The notes below the pieces were generated by a model. The model worked only from the letters and a program-made list of their open reading frames with translations, ran no database searches and was not told where the DNA came from. 10,493 bases of DNA from JAKFFN01 sp964444305 (GTDB taxonomy: Bacteria; Sumerlaeota; Sumerlaeia; Sumerlaeales; Sumerlaeaceae). This document shows positions 6,392-10,493 of this stretch, one piece after another (within the stretch, counting starts at the first letter, position 1; the number at the start of each line of letters is the position of its first letter). The stretch covers positions 1 to 10,493 of the forward strand of contig CAYUGQ010000094.1 in assembly GCA_964444305.1 (NCBI GenBank), in the 5' to 3' direction. Position numbers and translations under genes: made by a program.

Positions 6392-7081
6392 TTATAAGGG
6401 AGCCTTTTCGGGGAGGGTGGCGATGAGGGTTTCGCTGCCGCGGATCATCATGCCGGGTCGGACATGAAGGGCGCTTTCTGCGGGGAGGAGGACTTCTACG
6501 CGGGAGCCGAAGCGGATGAGGCCGATTTTTTCTCCCTGGGAGATTTCATCGCCTGCTTCAAGGGGGCATACGATGCGGCGTGCGACGAGGCCGGCTACAA
6601 GTTTAACAATGGCTTTATGGCCGGAGTCGGTTTCGATTTCGAGGACTTTGCGTTCGTTTTCATCGGCGCATTTGTCGTGCATGGCGTTTAGGAAGAGGCC
6701 TGCGTGGTGTTCGGCTTTGAGTATGCGGCCGGTGACGGGGGACCAGTTTATGTGGCAATCAAAGACGGACATGAAGACTGCGATGCGAAGGCACTGACCA
6801 CCGGGGAAGTCTGGGTGGGCCATCAGGCCGGCAGAGTCGACGCGGCCGTCGGCTCCGGAGTAGACGGCGTTGGGGGAGCGTTTGAAGTAGCGTTCGGGAT
6901 TGCGGAAAAAGGCGAGGACGAATACAAGGGCTACCATGGCGAGGAAACCGATGATGTTGGCTACGTTTACGGTGCCGAGTCTGAAGTCGAGGGCGAAGGC
7001 TGTGATGGCGATGGCAGCGAGTGGCATGGCAAAGGGGAAAGCTTCGGCAGCGACAGGGGATCGGGTCGAACGGTACTTCAT
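6392..7081 (-). CDS. psd: Phosphatidylserine decarboxylase proenzyme, short form
   Basis: Pyruvoyl-dependent membrane enzyme converting phosphatidylserine to phosphatidylethanolamine and CO2. It has 229 residues, the length of the short (PSD-A) class. Hydrophobic segments at about 15-33 and 41-59 anchor it, followed by FFRNPER (58-64). Catalytic-domain landmarks are SGADGRV (75-81, where most relatives have PADG), FMSVFDCHINWSPVTG (103-118), AGLVARRIVC (163-172) and RFGSRVEVLLP (190-200). Self-cleavage is expected between G192 and S193, with S193 becoming the pyruvoyl group; GSR replaces the LGST of the E. coli long form, as usual for this class. An in-frame stop lies 10 bases upstream of ATG 7081, so this start is well limited although no Shine-Dalgarno is clear. 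It precedes pssA, reversing the order of the reactions but placing both in one transcript. Confidence 0.95.
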   Translation of the reverse strand: MKYRSTRSPVAAEAFPFAMPLAAIAITAFALDFRLGTVNVANIIGFLAMVALVFVLAFFRNPERYFKRSPNAVYSGADGRVDSAGLMAHPDFPGGQCLRIAVFMSVFDCHINWSPVTGRILKAEHHAGLFLNAMHDKCADENERKVLEIETDSGHKAIVKLVAGLVARRIVCPLEAGDEISQGEKIGLIRFGSRVEVLLPAESALHVRPGMMIRGSETLIATLPEKAPL

Positions 7082-7387
7082 AAGTTTAATTTAGCGCTCC
7101 GGTGGTTAATTGGTTTGAGGATACATGTCTGGTTGAAAATGTAAGCAAAAGGTGTGACCGGAATCTTTTCCCCTAGTTTAAGATGTTGTTTTTGTCATGG
7201 GGGAGGGGCGGGGGCAAGAAAATTTCGGCAAGAGTGATTAATGGGGCGGCTTTAGGTGGTGCCTGGGGGTGAATTCTCCTTGAAGGAATGACTTTTGACG
7301 GGTGAACTCACTAATATACTGCGGTTGTCTTCGGCGGCTTGTGTCTGCCGGGAGGCAATTTAATTTTTTCAGGAGGCTTCTATTTCC
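7082..7387. other. Divergent intergenic region between psd and the aminotransferase
   Basis: The 306 bases hold no convincing gene. On the plus strand TTTGAC (7294-7299) and TATACT (7315-7320) resemble -35 and -10 boxes, but the 15-base spacer is short, so the promoter is tentative. A G-rich tract at 7199-7215 (G5-A-G4-C-G5) could take part in a G-quadruplex. GGAGGC occurs twice (7350-7355 and 7371-7376); the second is the ribosome binding site of the aminotransferase. I could not pick a convincing psd promoter or a riboswitch fold by eye. Confidence 0.4.
7371..7376 (+). promoter_or_regulatory. Ribosome binding site of the aminotransferase gene
   Basis: AGGAGG, a full-strength Shine-Dalgarno, lies 11 bases before the ATG at 7388 and fixes this start. 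The long spacing matches that of the site before the gene starting at 4005. Confidence 0.75.
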
Positions 7388-8737
7388 ATGTCATCAACTT
7401 CCCAGACACAGGTTAATACGTCTGATCTACTGCCCAAGCTAAGTGGCCCGGTGCCAGGACCGAAAGCGAAGGAGGTCGTTGATCGGGACAGCAAAGTGAT
7501 GTCTGCTTCTTATACGCGGGATTATCCTTTTGTGATGGATCGCGGTGAGGGAGCTCTTGTCTGGGATGTGGACGGAAATCGTTTCCTGGATATGGCTGCA
7601 GGGATTGCGGTTTGCGCGGCGGGTCACTCTCATCCGCATGTGGTGGAGAAGGTTACGGAGCAGGTTAAGAAGTTTCTTCACATGAGCGGCACTGATTTTT
7701 ATTATGACATCCAGGTGCGGCTGGCGGAGCGGCTGTTTAAGCATGCGCCGATTTCCGGTGAAAAGCGGGTGTTCTTTACGAATAGTGGTGCGGAGAGCAT
7801 TGAGGGTGCGATCAAGCTGGCGCGTCATGCTACGGGTGGTCACCAGATGCTGAGTTTCTTCGGGGCTTTTCATGGTCGTACGATGGGGGCTCTTTCTCTG
7901 ACGGCGAGCAAGAATGTGCAGCGGAAGAATTTCTCTCCGTTCCTTTCTGGTGTTCACCATGCCCGGTATAATACGGATCTGGATTACATTGAAGAGCTGG
8001 TGCTTGGCAAGGTTGCCGATATGGGTAATTTCTCGGCAATTTTTGTGGAGCCGATTCAGGGTGAGGGCGGTTATATTGTTCCTGACAAGGAATGGCTTGT
8101 TGGCCTGCGGGAGCTTTGTACGCGTCACAAGATTTTGCTGGTAATGGATGAGGTTCAGTCGGGCATGGGGCGTACCGGTAAGATGTTTGCCTGTGAGCAC
8201 TTTGGGGTGGAGCCGGACATTTTGACTTTTGCGAAGGGCGTGGCCAGTGGTCTTCCTCTGGGTGGGTTCATGGCGAAGGCTGAGATTATGGACTGGGGTC
8301 CAGGTCAGCATGGTACGACTTTTGGTGGAAATCCTGTTGCGTGTGCTGCGGCTCATGCGACGCTGGATCTGCTGGAGGGTGGTATGATGGAGAATGCTGA
8401 GAAGGTCGGCAATCACATGATTGAGCGTCTTAACGACCTGGTGACGAAGGTGCCTCACATTGCGAACCCGCGTGGCAAGGGTCTGATGATTGCTGTTGAT
8501 GCGATTCATGATGACGGGTCGTTTTCGAGCACGTTGCGTAATGATATTGTTATGCGGTTTTTCGATAAGGGTGTTTTGGTGCTGGGTTGCGGTGCTCACT
8601 CGATTCGGATTTCGCCGCCGCTGTGTCTGACGGTTGAGCAGGCGGACTTCTTTGTGGATACGCTGGGTGAGATATGTAAATCTCTGAAGGATCACAGTGA
8701 CCCGAATCCGCCTCATGCAGATGGTGTTGCTTCCTGA
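7388..8737 (+). CDS. Class III PLP-dependent aminotransferase (acetylornithine/4-aminobutyrate type; racemase possible)
   Basis: Fold-type I pyridoxal-phosphate enzyme, 449 residues, full length. Visible sites are NSGAESIEGAIKLAR (132-146, phosphate loop), AFHGRT (160-165), EPIQGEGGY (221-229), DEVQSGMGRTG (254-264, with D254 for the pyridine nitrogen), FAKG with K283 as the Schiff-base lysine, and TTFGGNP (310-316). The N-terminal PGPKAKEVVDRD (23-34) and the C-terminal LVLGCGAHSIRISPPL (397-412) recall the archaeal branch containing 4-aminobutyrate aminotransferases and the broad-specificity amino-acid racemases of Pyrococcus, rather than classical ArgD. The substrate therefore stays open, and transamination versus racemisation cannot be settled by eye. 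It is a single transcription unit, with a strong Shine-Dalgarno before it and a terminator after it. Glycine codons are mostly GGT (about 27 of 47 by hand count), unlike its neighbours, which may mean high expression. Confidence 0.9.
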   Translation: MSSTSQTQVNTSDLLPKLSGPVPGPKAKEVVDRDSKVMSASYTRDYPFVMDRGEGALVWDVDGNRFLDMAAGIAVCAAGHSHPHVVEKVTEQVKKFLHMSGTDFYYDIQVRLAERLFKHAPISGEKRVFFTNSGAESIEGAIKLARHATGGHQMLSFFGAFHGRTMGALSLTASKNVQRKNFSPFLSGVHHARYNTDLDYIEELVLGKVADMGNFSAIFVEPIQGEGGYIVPDKEWLVGLRELCTRHKILLVMDEVQSGMGRTGKMFACEHFGVEPDILTFAKGVASGLPLGGFMAKAEIMDWGPGQHGTTFGGNPVACAAAHATLDLLEGGMMENAEKVGNHMIERLNDLVTKVPHIANPRGKGLMIAVDAIHDDGSFSSTLRNDIVMRFFDKGVLVLGCGAHSIRISPPLCLTVEQADFFVDTLGEICKSLKDHSDPNPPHADGVAS

Positions 8738-8764
8738 TTTTTCGGGAGTGTGTTTTTTGAAGCG

Positions 8765-8794
8765 GGCGACGGAGTTAACCTCCGTCGCCTTTTT
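8765..8794 (+). terminator. Strong intrinsic terminator after the aminotransferase
   Basis: GGCGACGGAG (8765-8774) and CTCCGTCGCC (8780-8789) form a perfect 10-base GC-rich stem with a 5-base loop TTAAC, followed by TTTTT (8790-8794). It lies 27 bases after the stop codon and isolates the aminotransferase from the ABC permease operon. Confidence 0.93.
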
Positions 8795-8823
8795 CTCTTG
8801 CGGTGGCTTATCCGTGGCATCTT

Positions 8824-8829
8824 TATAAT
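8824..8829 (+). promoter_or_regulatory. Candidate -10 box for the peptide ABC permease operon
   Basis: A consensus TATAAT lies 49 bases before the TTG start at 8879 and just after the preceding terminator, where a promoter is expected. The best -35 candidate, TTGCGG at 8798-8803, has a long 20-base spacer, so the -35 is uncertain. Confidence 0.5.
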
Positions 8830-8864
8830 TCCAGCTTATGTTAATCGGCGTGGGCGATAGGTTC

Positions 8865-8870
8865 AGGAGG
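8865..8870 (+). promoter_or_regulatory. Ribosome binding site that selects a TTG start
   Basis: AGGAGG lies 8 bases before TTG 8879 but 17 bases before the in-frame ATG at 8888. The strong site at ideal distance favours the TTG start for the permease gene. Confidence 0.75.
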
Positions 8871-8878
8871 ACGGCAGT

Positions 8879-9850
8879 TTGATCCGCATGATAATCCGGC
8901 GGCTGCTGGCAGCAATTCCGTTGCTGCTGGCTGTTTCGTTTGTCACCTTTTACCTTTTGTTTCACAGTCCCGGGGATTATCTTTCTCAGTTGCGGCTGAA
9001 CCCTCAGATCAGTTCAGAGTTGCTTGAGCGGGAGGCGGAGCGGCTGGGGTTGAATCGTCCGTTTTATGTGGTGTGGGCGAACTGGCTGTGGGGGATTGTC
9101 AGACATTGGGATTTCGGGCAGTCGTTTGCGTATAAAGTGGGCGTGGCGGAACTTGTGGGCTCGCGGCTTTATGCGACTTTTCTGCTGGCGCTGACGTCGA
9201 CGGTATTTGCCTGGATGGTTGGGGTGCCGTTGGGGATTTTATCGGCTGTGCGGCATAATAAGCTGACGGATCGTATTGCTTCTGCGATTGCTTTTTTGGG
9301 CCTGAGTGTTCCGAGTGTGTTGTTGGCTTTGCTGGCAGTTTATTTTGCTGCGGCTACGAACTGGTTTCCGACGACGGGTATGCGAAGTGACTATGCGTGG
9401 GAGATGGATTCGACCTGGGATCGGTTTAAGGATATTTTGCGGCATCTAATTTTGCCGACGCTGGTGTTGGGGATGGGGGGGCTGGCAATTTATACGCGGC
9501 AGATGCGGAGTAACTTGCTGGAGACATTGAATGCGGATTATATGCGCACGGCGAGGGCGAAGGGGGTTGGTTACTGGAAGGCGGTGTTTAAGCATGCGTT
9601 GCGAAATGCTATTAACCCGCTGATTACTTTGTTTGGTTTTGCTTTTGCTGATTTGCTGTCGGGGGCGGTTCTGGTGGAGAATGTGATGGCGTGGCCGGGT
9701 TTGGGACGGCTGATTATTGAGGCTTATTTTAGTAAGGATATGTTTGTTGTCGCGGCTTCGGTTATGATGGGGACTATTATGCTTATTGCGGGCAATTTGC
9801 TGGCAGATATTCTGCTGATGCTGGTGGACCCGAGGATACGTTATGAGTAG
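8879..9850 (+). CDS. OppB/DppB-type peptide ABC transporter permease
   Basis: First permease of a binding-protein-dependent importer for peptides, nickel or related solutes, 323 residues, in the inner membrane. The N-terminal helix (about 5-28) is followed by a periplasmic segment containing ERLGLNRPFYVVWANWLWG (53-72) and DFGQSF (78-83), typical of the OppB/DppB family. The BPD_transp_1 domain begins near residue 97. The EAA loop that docks the ATPase reads DYMRTARAKGVGYWKAVFKH (220-239), followed by ALRNA. The C-terminal LVENVMAWPGLGRL (265-278) and LVDPRIRYE (315-323) are also diagnostic. The start is TTG 8879. Its stop overlaps the next permease by 8 bases (9843-9850), so the two are translationally coupled. 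ATPases and a substrate-binding protein would be expected beyond the right edge; the substrate is not determinable here. Confidence 0.95.
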   Translation: MIRMIIRRLLAAIPLLLAVSFVTFYLLFHSPGDYLSQLRLNPQISSELLEREAERLGLNRPFYVVWANWLWGIVRHWDFGQSFAYKVGVAELVGSRLYATFLLALTSTVFAWMVGVPLGILSAVRHNKLTDRIASAIAFLGLSVPSVLLALLAVYFAAATNWFPTTGMRSDYAWEMDSTWDRFKDILRHLILPTLVLGMGGLAIYTRQMRSNLLETLNADYMRTARAKGVGYWKAVFKHALRNAINPLITLFGFAFADLLSGAVLVENVMAWPGLGRLIIEAYFSKDMFVVAASVMMGTIMLIAGNLLADILLMLVDPRIRYE

Positions 9851-10493
9851 TACTGAACTTGTAACCAGAACTGAGCCGATGGTGGACAGCAAGGGGGGCG
9901 GGCTCGGGGGGAGAGGATCTGAGTCTCCGTGGAGGATGGCTTGGAGGCGTCTTCGGCGGAATCGCACGGCAATGTTTGGCGGGATTGTGCTTTTGATCAT
10001 GTATTTGATGGTGATCTTCGGATCGTTCCTTGGTGTGCGCGATCCGGCTTTGCCGAACTATATGATTCCGAGTCATCCGCCAACGGTGCCGCGTTTTGTT
10101 GATGAGACGGGCAAGTTTCACTTTCGGCCATTTGTTTACAAGATGGACATGGTGGACGAAGAACGGCAAGTTTGGCAGTATACGGCGGAGAAGTATCCGC
10201 TGCGGTTTTTTGTGAAGGGTGATCCGTATACGCTGTGGTGGTTTTTTAAGAGTGACCTTCATCTGTTGGGTGTGGATCAGGGTGGAGTTTTTGCGCCTTT
10301 GGGGGCTGACTCCATTGGGCGGTGTGTCTTTTCTCGAACTTTGCAGGGGGGGAAGGTTTCGCTGTCTATTGGTATTGTTGCGCTTTCGATTTCGCTGGTG
10401 ATTGGTATGGCCATGGGGGGGCTTGCGGGGTATTATGGGGGGCTGATGGACAGCGCTACGATGAGGCTGGTGGAGTTTTTGATGTCTGTGCCG
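9843..10493 (+). CDS. OppC/DppC-type peptide ABC transporter permease (3' end cut by window edge)
   Basis: Second permease of the same importer; 217 residues are visible by my translation, and the frame continues past the window. GAGG lies 7 bases before ATG 9843, inside the end of the upstream gene. An OppC_N-like region (SPWRMAWRRLRRNRTAMFG, 28-46) precedes helix 1 (44-62). An unusually long periplasmic stretch of about 90 residues (65-153) follows, with YPLRFFVKGDPYTLWW (118-133) and SDLHLLGVD (137-145). This long-loop variant occurs in some OppC relatives. The usual GTDxxGRDxxSR motif appears as GADSIGRCVFSR (154-165), so the conserved Asp is Cys161. Helix 2 begins near SLSIGIVALSISLVIG (173-188). 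The EAA loop and the rest of the membrane domain are outside the window. Confidence 0.92.
   Translation, partial: MSSTELVTRTEPMVDSKGGGLGGRGSESPWRMAWRRLRRNRTAMFGGIVLLIMYLMVIFGSFLGVRDPALPNYMIPSHPPTVPRFVDETGKFHFRPFVYKMDMVDEERQVWQYTAEKYPLRFFVKGDPYTLWWFFKSDLHLLGVDQGGVFAPLGADSIGRCVFSRTLQGGKVSLSIGIVALSISLVIGMAMGGLAGYYGGLMDSATMRLVEFLMSVP

Noticed and set aside
7082..7387. Small RNA, riboswitch or small gene in the longest intergenic gap
   Set aside because: No conserved fold or convincing short coding frame with a ribosome binding site could be recognised by eye.
7439..8965. 508-codon open frame on the minus strand opposite the aminotransferase
   Set aside because: It is antisense to a clearly conserved enzyme, extends through its terminator, and has no domain. 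Absence of stops follows from skewed codon use.
1..10493. Mobile element, phage defence island or biosynthetic cluster
   Set aside because: No transposase, integrase, terminal repeats, nuclease-effector pair or synthase was found. All genes with recognisable function are transport, competence, lipid or amino-acid metabolism genes.

Overview
The window looks like bacterial chromosome: dense coding, short intergenic gaps, Shine-Dalgarno sites, ordinary housekeeping and transport genes, and no RNA gene, insertion sequence, integrase or CRISPR array that I can see. Two adjacent genes encode small exported proteins that I recognise as the exosortase-associated TIGR04073 type. Together with moderately high GC and psd/pssA lipid genes, this suggests a Planctomycetota-like or related PVC bacterium, possibly Phycisphaerae. 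That placement is inference and is not secure.

Layout, left to right. An MacB/FtsX-type ABC permease runs off the left edge (1-943, minus). It is divergent from comEC (1047-3518, plus), the DNA-uptake channel. A hairpin near 3530-3567 can terminate transcription from both sides. It separates comEC from two tandem minus-strand TIGR04073-like paralogues (3583-4005 and 4070-4474). A divergent AT-rich intergenic region with two inverted repeats (4493-4540) lies between these and a zinc-type ABC substrate-binding lipoprotein with a long His-rich loop (4569-5591, plus). That gene converges on, and overlaps by 16 bases, pssA (5576-6382, minus). Psd (6392-7081, minus) lies upstream of pssA, and the two form a translationally coupled two-step pathway to phosphatidylethanolamine. 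A 306-base divergent region leads to a class III aminotransferase (7388-8737, plus) closed by a strong intrinsic terminator. The right end starts a peptide-type ABC importer operon: an OppB/DppB permease (8879-9850) overlapping by 8 bases an OppC/DppC permease cut by the window edge (9843-10493).

The most striking whole-window property is strand asymmetry. The plus strand is rich in G whichever strand is coding, which fits a replication-strand skew. It produces many long but spurious antisense frames, many G7 tracts and at least one canonical G-quadruplex motif in comEC. The aminotransferase gene departs from this by preferring GGT glycine codons. I do not see a convincing new multi-gene system. 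The least explained parts are the paired TIGR04073-like genes, the ATTGAT/ATCAAT inverted repeats upstream of each, and the true activity of the aminotransferase, which resembles archaeal broad-specificity racemases.
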